Source: Verrucomicrobiota bacterium (GTDB lineage: Bacteria; Verrucomicrobiota; Verrucomicrobiia; Opitutales; Seribacteraceae). From it: a stretch of DNA of 14,598 nt. Location: NCBI GenBank assembly GCA_014382645.1, contig JACNJI010000190.1, positions 1-14,598 on the forward strand, written 5' to 3'. Under the pieces are notes generated by a model. That model had not been told where the DNA came from, did no database searches, and worked only from the letters and a program-made list of their open reading frames with translations. Position 1 is the stretch's first letter, and each line of letters begins with the position of its first letter. The translations under genes were made by a program, and so were the position numbers. Positions 1 to 8,479 of the stretch are shown in pieces.

Positions 1-1418
1 TACTGGCCGTTCTCTTTCTGCGGCGGCAGGAAAGCCCCAAGTTGGCGGAATTTTTGAGTGATGCCGATCAGGCGGTTCGCATCGAAGCTATCCGGGCGAT
101 TTATGATACCAATGTGCTTGATACTTGGGTGGGTAATCGTCTGGCATCTCTATCTGCAGCTGGTTTGCCGGAAACCGTGCAACGTCGAATTGTGGCGGCA
201 AATTACCGAAAGGGAAAAGCCAAACACGCCAAGCGGATGGTTACCTTGGCCGGCGATGCAAAACTTCATAAGTCGGTTAGACAGTCTGCTCTTCAGGGTT
301 TGCGAATGTGGGAAGCCTCCATCGATACCGATCCGGTACTGGGCCACTATCGTCCCCAGGTTGTAAAGGAGCGCAGCAAGAAGCAACTTGGTGTCGATCT
401 TACCGGTGCGCTTCGTCAATTCATTTCTCGCAAGCAGGATTCTGCCTCTCGTACTTTTTCCAATTCCCTGACGGCTTTGGCCACCAAACTAGCGAACGAG
501 GTTGGGGTATCTCTGGATGTCGCTACCTTGCGAAGTCAGGTCGTGGATGGAGAAGTGTCTGCCGATGTGCGAGTCGCCACTCTCGGTAGCTTGGCTCAGG
601 CCGGTCAAGCGTCCGATGATGCCCTAATTCTCAATCTGATTGAGGATGGTGACGCCTCCGTTCGAGCTGCCGCTTTGCATCATGCCTTCGATCGCAAACT
701 GGATGGTGTCGCCGAACTGGGTTTAGTTGCCGTCAAGGAGGGGCCTATCTCGGCGGCCCGCAGTGGTATAGCCGGTTTGGCAAAACTGGATCCCGTAGCC
801 TTGACGGGTATCTGGTCCGCTCGAGACAAGAGTTTGCGCCGTGAGCTTTGGCTCGACGCCTATTTGGCTCTTGCCGGGGCACGGGACTCCCAAGTCGGCA
901 AGGCGGTCGCATCCTTTGCCGCGAAAGACCCACTCAACGTTTTTTCTCTTAGTGAAGTGGGTGGCGACCCCCTCGCCGGTGAACAAGTATTTCGTAATCA
1001 GGGAGCTTGTCTACAGTGCCACAAAATAGGATCCGAGGGGGGAGTTCAGGGTCCAGACCTGACCACTGTTTCCGAACGCCTGAAATCGGCGGAATTACTC
1101 CAGTCCGTGATTACTCCAGGAGCTGTCATCGCCGAAGGTTATGGTCTTTCCAGTATTGCTCTTCGTGACGGAACTGCTCTTGTCGGCCGTCTTGCAAAGC
1201 AGACTGAAACGGATGTTCAGCTTGTCGCCTTGGACGGAAAGATATCGAACTTGAAGCGGGCCGAGATTGCCTCGATCTCTCCCCCCGTTTCCCCCATGCC
1301 GCCGCTTGGGATGACGCTGCCGCCTAGAGATTTGCGCGACCTCATAGCCTTTCTTGCCTCACGAACTGCTGCGAACAATGCCAAGCGCAATGAGACCAAG
1401 CACGGCGAGGGTGAATAA
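1..1418 (+). CDS. HEAT-repeat protein with C-terminal PVC-type cytochrome c heme-binding domain (5' end outside window)
   Basis: The frame is open from base 3 with no stop upstream, so this is the 3' part of a longer gene; a TTG at 42 lies inside the domain and is not a convincing start. The visible part has helical HEAT-like repeats (for example around bases 60-120, 265-310, 560-600 and 645-690). A c-type domain follows: heme motif CLQCH at bases 1008-1022 after a G-E-Q-V-F lead-in, then GPDL, then an MPPLGM segment near 1296-1313 that probably gives the distal Met ligand, and a closing DLIAFLAS helix. This is the architecture of the Pirellula/Verrucomicrobium-type heme-binding family, whose missing N-terminal half is often a beta-propeller resembling sugar dehydrogenases. 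An exported, periplasmic electron-transfer role is likely; the substrate is unknown. The next gene starts 9 bases after the stop, so the two are probably cotranscribed. Confidence 0.9.
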   Translation, partial: LAVLFLRRQESPKLAEFLSDADQAVRIEAIRAIYDTNVLDTWVGNRLASLSAAGLPETVQRRIVAANYRKGKAKHAKRMVTLAGDAKLHKSVRQSALQGLRMWEASIDTDPVLGHYRPQVVKERSKKQLGVDLTGALRQFISRKQDSASRTFSNSLTALATKLANEVGVSLDVATLRSQVVDGEVSADVRVATLGSLAQAGQASDDALILNLIEDGDASVRAAALHHAFDRKLDGVAELGLVAVKEGPISAARSGIAGLAKLDPVALTGIWSARDKSLRRELWLDAYLALAGARDSQVGKAVASFAAKDPLNVFSLSEVGGDPLAGEQVFRNQGACLQCHKIGSEGGVQGPDLTTVSERLKSAELLQSVITPGAVIAEGYGLSSIALRDGTALVGRLAKQTETDVQLVALDGKISNLKRAEIASISPPVSPMPPLGMTLPPRDLRDLIAFLASRTAANNAKRNETKHGEGE

Positions 1419-1427
1419 CATGGTCAC

Positions 1428-3410
1428 ATGAATTCCATGTCTCTAGGATCGACCTCAAGAATTCTGGTTATCGCCTTTACTTCGCTAACTGTTCTTTTCG
1501 CTCAAGGTCTCGCTCTTCCATCAAAATTCATCCAACCGGATCCCAAGGGCTTCCCCGAGCTCTTTGCTTTTACGGATACTTGCAACAGTTACCTTCTTCG
1601 TGACGGCGACGCCGCCTTGTTGATCGACTTGGGCGATGGTGGAGTCCTTGATCATCTGGATACTCTCGGCGTGAAGCATATCGAGTGGGTATTGTTCACC
1701 CATCACCATCGCGAGCAATGCCAAGGCATAGGAAAGGTCGATCGCAAGGTGACTCACGTGGCGGTTCCCGAGGGGGAGCGTGAGCTCTTTGAGAATCCGA
1801 TCTCCTTTCGCAAATGGTTTCCCAAGCTAAACGACAAGTATTCCGTCTACGGGGCCAGTTACGCTCGACCACCCAGCCAACCTATCACCGTCGACAAGAC
1901 ATTGAAGGACGTCGAAACCTTTGCTTGGCGAGATTACCGAATCGAGTGCCTGTCAACCCCCGGGCATTCACCCGCCGGCATGACTTACCTGTTGCGTCGG
2001 AAGGGTGGGGCGATTGTCTTTACGGGAGGCGTCATGCATGACGGGTCGAAGATGACCACTTGGTATGACTCCGAATGGGACTACGGTTTCGCCAAGGGTG
2101 TGGATGCTGTCCTTGGCTCTGTCGACAAACTTATCGAAAAGAAACCCGTTCTCGCCTTGCCCTCGCATGGACCCGCAATCCGTAATGCCACGGCTCAACT
2201 GAAAACCTACAGGGAAAAACTGACTACCTTTCGAGCGAGCTATATCCGCGGCTATGCGGTCCACAAGATGACCCCCAAGCAGAGTGATCCCATCTCGAAA
2301 CCGACCGCCTTCCCCTTGATGAGCCGGGTTACTCCGCACCTTTACAAGCTGAACCCGGAGACCTTGGGCAAAAACTTCGCTATCATCATATCGGATAACG
2401 GGCGCGGTCTCGTACTCGACTGCGGGCTTTTCCCCGAGGTTTTGCTGCACCGATTGATCCAAGGCATGAAGAAGCACTTCGGGTTGAAACAGATCGATGC
2501 TCTCTGGATTTCGCACATGCACGGTGACCACTTCCTGCTGGGCCCCGTCCTGCGGGAAAAGTACGGGGCCAAGACCTGGACATTGGACAGCATCGCCGAC
2601 AAATGTGAGAACCCGCGCCGTTATGATTACGCCGCCCTCGTCTCGGCTTATGGTTCGGGTTACGTCGGCTCTTTTATTGACGGAATGAAGATCGACAAGC
2701 CTTTCCGCGATGGGGAGTCCGTGGACTGGGAGGGATACAAGGTGCAGATCGACTGGATGCCCGGACAGACCGAGTTCGGGTGTTGCCTGTGGTTGGAAAT
2801 AGATGGAAAACGAATTGCCTTCACCGGGGACAATCTTTTTGCGGATTCTTCAAACGTTAAGCAGAACGGTCACGAGGCTGTGGTGGCCCGCAACAGTTCC
2901 ATTCTCGAGGAAGGTTACTTGCTCGGAAGTCGATATCTTCGCGACTTGAAGCCCGACCTCGTGATGGGGGCGCACTCCTACGTCATGCCGAATCCCGCCG
3001 GTTTGCTTGATCGCTACCATGCGTGGTCCAAGGAAATTATTCGACTCTACAAGGATCTCTTGCCTGAGAAAGACTACGAATACCTCTACGACCCCTATTG
3101 GGTCTCGGCTTATCCCTATCGAGTCGATTTCACCAAGGAAACCACCCAAACCGTCGAGATCACGTTACGCAACTTTCGTTCCACGCCCCAGCTCCATCGT
3201 GTCGAGCTAAAGCTTCCGCCGGGCGTCAAGGCGGAACCTGCCGTTCTGGAGTCCTCCGTCGAGGCGGAGAGTCGTCGCAGTTTTCCCGTGCAGTTAACCA
3301 TCGACCGTAAGGCCGTTTCGCCCGGTATCCAGATGATACCTTTTGACATTACGCTTGATGGTAAACGTCACGGTGAGCTTTTCGATTTCATTATCCGAAC
3401 CGGCGAATAG
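1428..3410 (+). CDS. Secreted protein with two metallo-beta-lactamase domains and a C-terminal beta-sandwich
   Basis: 660 residues. The N-terminus (about 1-29) is a hydrophobic signal peptide. The first MBL-like domain, about 40-260, has THHHREQ at 91-97 (the HxHxDH site reads H-H-H-R-E-Q), PGHS with His180, TGG at 199-201 where Asp is usual, and His247. The second, about 290-520, has a full HMHGDH at 363-368, PGQTE with Gln447 where the third His is usual, TGD with Asp468, and His516. Residues 566-660 resemble a NEW3-type beta-sandwich found on secreted carbohydrate-active proteins. MBL proteins are mostly metal-dependent hydrolases; the substrate here is unknown. ATG 1428 is used; an in-frame ATG at 1437 is an alternative. 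The weak purine tract GAGGGTG about 14 bases upstream decides nothing. The gene probably forms an operon with the preceding heme protein. Confidence 0.9.
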   Translation: MNSMSLGSTSRILVIAFTSLTVLFAQGLALPSKFIQPDPKGFPELFAFTDTCNSYLLRDGDAALLIDLGDGGVLDHLDTLGVKHIEWVLFTHHHREQCQGIGKVDRKVTHVAVPEGERELFENPISFRKWFPKLNDKYSVYGASYARPPSQPITVDKTLKDVETFAWRDYRIECLSTPGHSPAGMTYLLRRKGGAIVFTGGVMHDGSKMTTWYDSEWDYGFAKGVDAVLGSVDKLIEKKPVLALPSHGPAIRNATAQLKTYREKLTTFRASYIRGYAVHKMTPKQSDPISKPTAFPLMSRVTPHLYKLNPETLGKNFAIIISDNGRGLVLDCGLFPEVLLHRLIQGMKKHFGLKQIDALWISHMHGDHFLLGPVLREKYGAKTWTLDSIADKCENPRRYDYAALVSAYGSGYVGSFIDGMKIDKPFRDGESVDWEGYKVQIDWMPGQTEFGCCLWLEIDGKRIAFTGDNLFADSSNVKQNGHEAVVARNSSILEEGYLLGSRYLRDLKPDLVMGAHSYVMPNPAGLLDRYHAWSKEIIRLYKDLLPEKDYEYLYDPYWVSAYPYRVDFTKETTQTVEITLRNFRSTPQLHRVELKLPPGVKAEPAVLESSVEAESRRSFPVQLTIDRKAVSPGIQMIPFDITLDGKRHGELFDFIIRTGE

Positions 3411-3576
3411 GTATTCTCTGGAGTTTTCTGCAGTTGATTATGGTGCTACCTACTATCGGAATTTGGGGTTTCCGTCTACTTGACGCTTGTTCATCAAAAC
3501 TGTTAGCTAGCTTTGGATCTATGCCGTTCCCTTCAATCACTAGTTTTCCTCACTCAAACTCAACCTAGAACCTGTT

Positions 3577-4302
3577 GTGACCTCCGATGCCTCCAATCGA
3601 TTAATTGCCGCTACGGTCGACCTCAAGGATCAGGTGAATGAGCTCAACTTTGGTTCGCCGACCGAGTATGTTTACAATCCATTGGATTATGCTTGGCCCG
3701 CCCATGAACAGTATTTGCGAATGGCCACCGCCACCCCGACGAAGGTTGTGTTTCTGGGCATGAATCCCGGCCCTTTTGGAATGGTTCAGACTGGGGTTCC
3801 CTTTGGCGAAGTCGCGGCTGTTAAGGGCTGGATCGGAATCAATGCGCCGATTGGCAAACCGCCCCGAGAGCATCCCAAGCGACCTGTTGAAGGCTTGGCT
3901 TGTTCCCGAAGCGAGGTGAGTGGTCGCCGCTTGTGGGGTCTCTTCGCCGACCGTTTTGGCTCGGCGCCTGCCTTCTTCGAGGATCACCTTGTGGCGAACT
4001 TTTGCCCTCTGGCTTTCATGGAGGAGGGAGGGCGTAACCGGACTCCTGACAAACTGCCCGCCTCCGAAGCAAAACCACTATTGGCAGCCTGCGACCAGTA
4101 CTTGTTTGAAACAGTAAGAATTCTTCGACCAGATTGGTTGGTCGCCGTAGGAGGATTTGCCGAGGCTCGAGCTATTTCTGCCTTGGCGGGTTTGGAGGTA
4201 AGGATTGGTAAGGTGCTGCATCCAAGCCCCGCTAGTCCTGCCGCAAATCGAGGTTGGGCCGAACAAGCTACCCATCAACTAGAAAACCAGGGGATTTGGT
4301 GA
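3577..4302 (+). CDS. smug1: SMUG1-type single-strand-selective uracil-DNA glycosylase
   Basis: 241 residues. Base excision repair enzyme that removes uracil and related damaged bases, leaving an abasic site. Diagnostic motifs: GMNPGPFGMVQTGVPFGE at 61-78, including the Asn (Asn63) that positions the attacking water in this family, and HPSPASPAANRGW at 215-227, with the active-site His215 and the DNA-intercalating loop. Both match vertebrate SMUG1 closely, with small substitutions. The start is GTG at 3577; it gives about 60 residues before the first motif, as expected, and the next in-frame ATG (residue 49) would cut into the fold. No Shine-Dalgarno site is visible. The 166 bases before it hold nothing I recognise. 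PolX, able to act downstream in the same repair route, lies 656 bases on in the same direction. Confidence 0.93.
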   Translation: MTSDASNRLIAATVDLKDQVNELNFGSPTEYVYNPLDYAWPAHEQYLRMATATPTKVVFLGMNPGPFGMVQTGVPFGEVAAVKGWIGINAPIGKPPREHPKRPVEGLACSRSEVSGRRLWGLFADRFGSAPAFFEDHLVANFCPLAFMEEGGRNRTPDKLPASEAKPLLAACDQYLFETVRILRPDWLVAVGGFAEARAISALAGLEVRIGKVLHPSPASPAANRGWAEQATHQLENQGIW

Positions 4303-4347
4303 ATGAATCCTAATCTTTTATGAATCCATGACTTTCTGTCCAAAACC

Positions 4348-4774
4348 TATGAATTTCCTATCGTTCATGAAGGCCCCGTACTTTCGTCAACCTCGGTGAA
4401 TGGAAAGAAATTCGTTCTTCATTTTCAATCAACTGGTTCCGGCTTGATTGGCGCCCGAAAGGGAAAGCTCGATGCCTTTGCACTTGCCGGAAAGCACCGC
4501 GTCTGGCACCGGGCTGAAGCGAGTATGGAGAAGGAGGTGATCGGTTCTTTCGTTCATCAAGGTCCAAAAGCCTGTGGCAGCCCGTTACGCTTGGGCTATG
4601 AACCTTTCTAAAAGAAACCTCCTTTACAAAAAAGAAGGGTTTCCTGCTTCCCCTTTCCGGAACGACGATTGGCCCATCTTCGATCCCAAGCCAGACCTAA
4701 TCGATGTGGCCAAGCCTGAAAAGCCAAAGGGGTATCAATCCAAGGACTGGACCCGCCCCTATATGCTCGAGTGA
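4348..4774 (+). pseudogene. Relic: C-terminal part of a sialate O-acetylesterase-like (SGNH) protein, truncated and frameshifted
   Basis: About 140 codons resemble the last quarter of sialate O-acetylesterase family proteins, usually 450-650 residues long. In frame 1, from about 4369, the text GPVLSSTSV, then FQSTGSGL and LDAFALAG match the family's C-terminal beta domain. In frame 2, from 4574, VAARYAWA and [14 protein letters not shown] match its final conserved block, ending at TGA 4772-4774. The frames join at a run of four A at 4566-4569; removing one A restores [10 protein letters not shown]. The catalytic SGNH domain is absent, and frame 1 has a stop at 4321-4323. The fragment sits between the two DNA repair genes. 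The family call rests on remembered motifs without an alignment; the broken state is clear from the sequence. Confidence 0.8.
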
Positions 4775-4958
4775 GTCTTCCACTCGAATCCTCATGAAGA
4801 AACGTTTTCATCAGATTGTTTCCTTCTTCTTCTGGTCTTCTTCTCTCCATACGGTAGGCCGTTCAAATGGGGTCAAGTTCAGGGAATTATGGATCGGGGG
4901 AATCCATTGATTCACTTTTGCTTCGATTTCGAGACTGTAATCCTTCACATTCGATTCG
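4775..4958 (+). other. Intergenic spacer before polX, no gene recognised
   Basis: Spacer between the esterase relic and polX. No plausible ORF, RNA gene or strong hairpin is seen. It holds a short GGGGTCAAG stretch (about 4869-4877) that resembles sequences flanking some REP-associated transposons, but no second copy or inverted partner was found here. No Shine-Dalgarno site precedes the polX ATG at 4959; the upstream bases are T-rich. Confidence 0.5.
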
Positions 4959-6701
4959 ATGGAAAAAAAAGACATTGTCGGTGTACTCGAGCAAATCGGT
5001 ACCATGATGGAGATCAAGGGGGAAAACCCTTTCAAGGTGCGGGCCTATTTTTCGGGTGCGAGAACCTTGCAGACATTGGAGGAGGATCTGGCTCAAGTAA
5101 TCGAGGAAGGCCGGTTGAGTGCAGTCCCCGGCATCGGCAAGGCTTTGACCGAGAAAATCCAGACCTTATACGCGACCGGCGAACTTGAGTTTTATGACAA
5201 GCTGGTCGCCTCAGTTCCATCCGGCTTGCTCGATCTGCTCGAAATTCCCGGCCTTGGAGGAAAGAAAATCAAGGTTTTGCACGAGCAACTGGGCATCGAC
5301 TCGATCGAGTCCCTGACGGAGGCCTGCAACGAGGGCAGGGTCGCCGAGCTCAAGGGGTTCGGTGAAAAGACCCAGGAAAAGATTCTCTCCGGGATCAAGA
5401 ATCGGGAAGCCTACGCTGCCCGCCATCTTTGGTGGAAGGCAAGGGAGGTAGCGGACCGAATCCTGTCCGGTTTGCAGGACCTGCCTCAAGTTGAGCGGGT
5501 CGAGGCCGCCGGCAGCCTCCGCCGTGGAATGGAAACGGTGGGCGACCTTGACTTCTTGGTCGCCTCCTCCGAACCGGGTCCGGTCATGGACTGGTTTACG
5601 AGCATGGATGGAATCGCGGAGGTTACGGCCCATGGAGACACCAAGTCGAGCGTGCGCTTTGATGACGGTATGCAGGCGGACCTGCGGGTCGTCCCGGGCG
5701 AGCAATTCTTTTTCGCCCTGCATCACTTTACGGGTTCCAAGGACCACAACGTTCGGATGCGCCAGAAGGCCCTTTCCCTTGGGTTAAGTCTGAGCGAATG
5801 GGGCCTTCGACCGGAAGAGGAAAAAGATTCTTCCCGCAAGGCGGGCCCGATCGCGGCCCATTCCGAGGAGGATATCTTCGAGGCCCTTGGGCTGCAGTAC
5901 GTCCCGCCTGCTCTCAGGGAAGGATTGGGTGAAGTCGAGGTGGCGGAGAAAAACGAGCTTCCCGAATTGCTTGAGCTTTCAGATCTCAAGGGTTGCTTCC
6001 ATAACCACACCACTGCCTCTGATGGCCGAAACACTTTGGGGGAGATGGCCGGCGAGGCGGATGCTCGGGGCTGGGAATACCTCGGCATAGCCGATCATTC
6101 TAAGTCCAGCTTTCAAGCCAACGGGCTGGACGAGGACCGTCTGGCCAAGCAAGTCACGGCTATCCGTGAACTCAATGAGAGCGGACGGTTCCGATGCCAT
6201 GTTTTTGCCGGTTCCGAAGTTGACGTACTCTCGGGTGGCAAACTCGATTTCGAGGATTCCGTACTCGAGTCCCTCGATTACGTCGTGGCTTCCGTCCATG
6301 CCGGCCTGACTCAGGACGAGGAGACCATGACCGCTCGGATCATCAAGGCACTCGAGCATCCCTCGGTCACTATGTTTGGTCACCTCAGTACTCGCCTGCT
6401 TCTGAGGCGGGAACCCAGTCGGATGAATATACCGAAAATTATCGATGCGGCTATCGCCAACGGCAAGATTTTGGAACTGAATGCCAACCCCATGCGCCTC
6501 GACTTGGACTGGAGGCACTGGAGGCGGGCTGCGGAGAAGGGGCTGCTTTGCTGCATCAACCCGGATGCCCACGCCACCCATCACTTCGACTACCAGCTTG
6601 CCGGTGTCCATGCCGCCCGCAAGGGATGGTTGACCGCCGATGAAGTGCTTAATACCCGTACCCTGAACGAGATCAAGGAGTACCTCGCCGGCACGGGCTG
6701 A
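4959..6701 (+). CDS. polX: DNA polymerase X family protein with C-terminal PHP domain
   Basis: 580 residues, the usual length for bacterial PolX. It fills short gaps in DNA repair; in studied bacterial members the PHP domain adds 3'-5' exonuclease and abasic-site cutting. Helix-hairpin-helix motifs lie near 55-66 (VPGIG), 95-106 (IPGLG) and 130-142 (LKGFG). The nucleotidyltransferase site has GSLRRG at 185-190, Asp196 and Asp198 in GDLDFL, and the third Asp at 241 in ADLRVVP. The PHP domain (about 342-575) has HNH at 348-350, Asp355, ADH with His380, GSEVD with Glu420, SVH with His447, GH with His475, and NPDAH with Asp536 and His538, so its metal site looks complete. The ATG at 4959 starts the conserved N-terminus directly. 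Both active sites appear intact. It lies downstream of the SMUG1 gene, separated by a gene relic. Confidence 0.96.
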   Translation: MEKKDIVGVLEQIGTMMEIKGENPFKVRAYFSGARTLQTLEEDLAQVIEEGRLSAVPGIGKALTEKIQTLYATGELEFYDKLVASVPSGLLDLLEIPGLGGKKIKVLHEQLGIDSIESLTEACNEGRVAELKGFGEKTQEKILSGIKNREAYAARHLWWKAREVADRILSGLQDLPQVERVEAAGSLRRGMETVGDLDFLVASSEPGPVMDWFTSMDGIAEVTAHGDTKSSVRFDDGMQADLRVVPGEQFFFALHHFTGSKDHNVRMRQKALSLGLSLSEWGLRPEEEKDSSRKAGPIAAHSEEDIFEALGLQYVPPALREGLGEVEVAEKNELPELLELSDLKGCFHNHTTASDGRNTLGEMAGEADARGWEYLGIADHSKSSFQANGLDEDRLAKQVTAIRELNESGRFRCHVFAGSEVDVLSGGKLDFEDSVLESLDYVVASVHAGLTQDEETMTARIIKALEHPSVTMFGHLSTRLLLRREPSRMNIPKIIDAAIANGKILELNANPMRLDLDWRHWRRAAEKGLLCCINPDAHATHHFDYQLAGVHAARKGWLTADEVLNTRTLNEIKEYLAGTG

Positions 6702-6719
6702 GCTTCTCTCTTCCTCCCC

Positions 6720-7067
6720 ATGCATTTTCTCTTGGGAGCCCTTATGTCTTTACCGGTAGGGCTTTTCGGTAAACCCAACTTCATGATCTTTCTTGCCGAC
6801 GATTTGGGCTACGGGGACGTCGGTTATCAGGGCGGAAACGTACCGAACCCGAATATTGATTCGATCGCCAAGGAAGGTGTGATCTTTACCTAGCAGACCT
6901 TCGGGTTCTGGGAAAAGATAGGTCCTTTTCGTGTATCCAAGGAAGTGGAGCCCGGGATTCCCCTGACCTTGGGGAAAACATGGCACGAGGTGAAACGTGT
7001 GCGAGTGTGGTCCGCCAAACCGAACCCGGAATGGGAGCAGTTCAAAGGGGAAGCCCTTTATGTCTAA
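6720..7067 (+). pseudogene. Relic: sulfatase N-terminus joined in frame, across a TAG stop, to an unrelated C-terminal tail
   Basis: From ATG 6720, 57 codons read as a sulfatase start: a hydrophobic leader, then [18 protein letters not shown] with the metal-binding Asp pair at residues 27-28, then [16 protein letters not shown]. This is the conserved opening of arylsulfatases. A TAG at 6891-6893 interrupts it, and the catalytic Cys region, expected about 20-30 residues later, is missing. The same frame continues for 57 codons (FWEKIGPF, EVEPGIPLTLGKTW, RVWSAKPNPEWEQF) to TAA at 7065-7067. That second part reads like a genuine protein end but is not sulfatase-like and I do not recognise its family. 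The likeliest origin is a deletion that fused the head of one gene to the tail of another. It begins 19 bases after polX and converges with the serine hydrolase on the minus strand. Confidence 0.8.
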
Positions 7068-7150
7068 AGTTCACGATTATCGGAACACCATATGTCCCTA
7101 GTCCTTGCTATTGTCTGATGGGAGTGCGCTTTTTCTCCATCATTCTTTCT

Positions 7151-8344
7151 TCATTTGCCGTTGAATGCGGGTATTAGTTTTTGTGGGAGTGATCGGAGCA
7201 TGGTTCCCATCCCTTTGTTGTGTGCTGTGGCGACGATGACTAGGTTTAATTCGGGGAACATGAAAATGAATTGACCACCGGCTCCGCGCCCTTGCTTGCA
7301 TTGGTAAGTTTTGCCGTCGACCTCGAATTCCTCCACCCACCAAAAGTATCCATAGTAGGCATTCCCGTAGCTGAGCTTGATCGGGTGGGTGGCTTTTTTG
7401 ACGAATGCCTCGGGCAAGTGCTGCTTCCCCTTCCACTTTCCATCGTTAAGAACAAGGAGGCCCATCTTGATCATGTCGCGGGAGAGGAAACTTGATCCGG
7501 CCGCCGATTGGGGCAGGCCACTTACGTCCTCCTGCCAATGGTAATTCGTAATTTGCATAGGCTTGAGCAGTTCATCCCTAATGAAATCCTTCGCTGATCC
7601 TGGGACAACGCTCTCAATTACTTGCATGGTGAGGACGGGATCGGCGGCTTGGTATTTGAATTCGCGGGGGTAGGGTGAAATGGGTTCACTAAACTGCAAG
7701 TAGGCTCGAGCTTGACCTTGCCCCTTGAGCAAGCTGGGGGTTCTCATGAGTTGACGGATCTTCTCCTTGGGCAACCGGACCCCCGAGCACATATGCATTG
7801 CTTCGTGCAAAGTGACCTGCTCGGCACCGTCGGCAAGCTTGGAGGGATCAACCTTCTTGAGAAAGGAAACGACAGGTTTGTCCAAGTCCTGCATAGTGAG
7901 GTAACCGAGTTGGATGGCCCGACCTAGGGCAAAAGCTGTGTAGGACTTCGTGATCGACATTTGATAGTGTGGATAATTCGCCCGTCCCCGTCGGAAGTAA
8001 GCTTCGAAGATCAATTTATCTTTGTGGGCGATGAGCAGGCTGTCGGTCTTGCCGGTCTTGGGATCGTTAGACGCTTGGGCCAGTTCGCGAGCATAGGCGA
8101 GAACCAGTTTCCTGTTTCCGCCGTCTTTCCCGAGCACCCCTACGGGCAATTGATCCTTCTTGTCGCCCGGGGCAGGATCGATGAAGGATTTTTTAAGGTA
8201 GGTAAGGTTCTTTTCCCGTTCGTAGGAGACGTCCTTGGCATTGAGGTCGGTGACCTCGGGAGCGAGTCCGGTACTCGGTTTTGCGTTTGTCGCAAAAAGG
8301 GGCAGGCATGCGAGGAGGAAACAGGTGAGGTTCTTGGATTTCAT
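7151..8344 (-). CDS. Secreted serine hydrolase of the class C beta-lactamase / penicillin-binding-like family
   Basis: 397 residues with a signal peptide (about 1-22, ending near TNA-K). The active-site motif SITK is at 130-133, giving the nucleophile Ser130 and Lys133. A Tyr equivalent may be Tyr231 in FKYQAAD. The C-terminal strand motif appears as GAGGQFIFMFPELNLVIV from 354, typical of the broad esterase/6-aminohexanoate-dimer-hydrolase-like branch rather than true antibiotic-destroying enzymes. Such proteins cleave ester or amide bonds; the substrate cannot be told from sequence. The start (CAT at 8342-8344) gives a good signal peptide but has no clear Shine-Dalgarno site. It diverges from the DUF1080 gene across 135 bases and ends 83 bases from the sulfatase relic. 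Confidence 0.9.
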   Translation of the reverse strand: MKSKNLTCFLLACLPLFATNAKPSTGLAPEVTDLNAKDVSYEREKNLTYLKKSFIDPAPGDKKDQLPVGVLGKDGGNRKLVLAYARELAQASNDPKTGKTDSLLIAHKDKLIFEAYFRRGRANYPHYQMSITKSYTAFALGRAIQLGYLTMQDLDKPVVSFLKKVDPSKLADGAEQVTLHEAMHMCSGVRLPKEKIRQLMRTPSLLKGQGQARAYLQFSEPISPYPREFKYQAADPVLTMQVIESVVPGSAKDFIRDELLKPMQITNYHWQEDVSGLPQSAAGSSFLSRDMIKMGLLVLNDGKWKGKQHLPEAFVKKATHPIKLSYGNAYYGYFWWVEEFEVDGKTYQCKQGRGAGGQFIFMFPELNLVIVATAHNKGMGTMLRSLPQKLIPAFNGK

Positions 8345-8479
8345 GTTTGTCGATAATGGAGTGACTCATCTTGGGTACTGCCTGCAAGTCGGATCAACCC
8401 GCATGGGACGTGAAATTAATGACTATTCAAACTCCTATGACATTGACAAGATTAAGGATTACGAAAGGAATCATATATT
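8345..8479. promoter_or_regulatory. Divergent intergenic region between serine hydrolase and DUF1080 gene
   Basis: This 135-base spacer must hold the start signals for both outward-facing genes. A TTGACA at 8443-8448 could be a -35 for the DUF1080 gene, but no good -10 lies 16-18 bases on, so no promoter is assigned. AAAGGA at 8464-8469 is a good ribosome binding site for ATG 8480, one of the few in the window. No operator-like palindrome was found by eye. Confidence 0.4.

Noticed and set aside
1968..2531. 187-codon open frame on the minus strand within the MBL gene
   Set aside because: Fully antisense to a clearly coding gene, with no recognisable motif; a codon-bias shadow.
4865..4890. GGGGTCAAG-type stretch resembling flanks of REP-associated transposons
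   Set aside because: Single copy, no inverted partner and no transposase in the window; too short to call.
5979..6725. 248-codon open frame on the minus strand within polX
   Set aside because: Antisense to the conserved PHP domain and without family features; a shadow frame.
8443..8479. TTGACA with downstream TATATT as a promoter for the DUF1080 gene
   Set aside because: Spacing is about 25 bases, outside the 16-18 expected.
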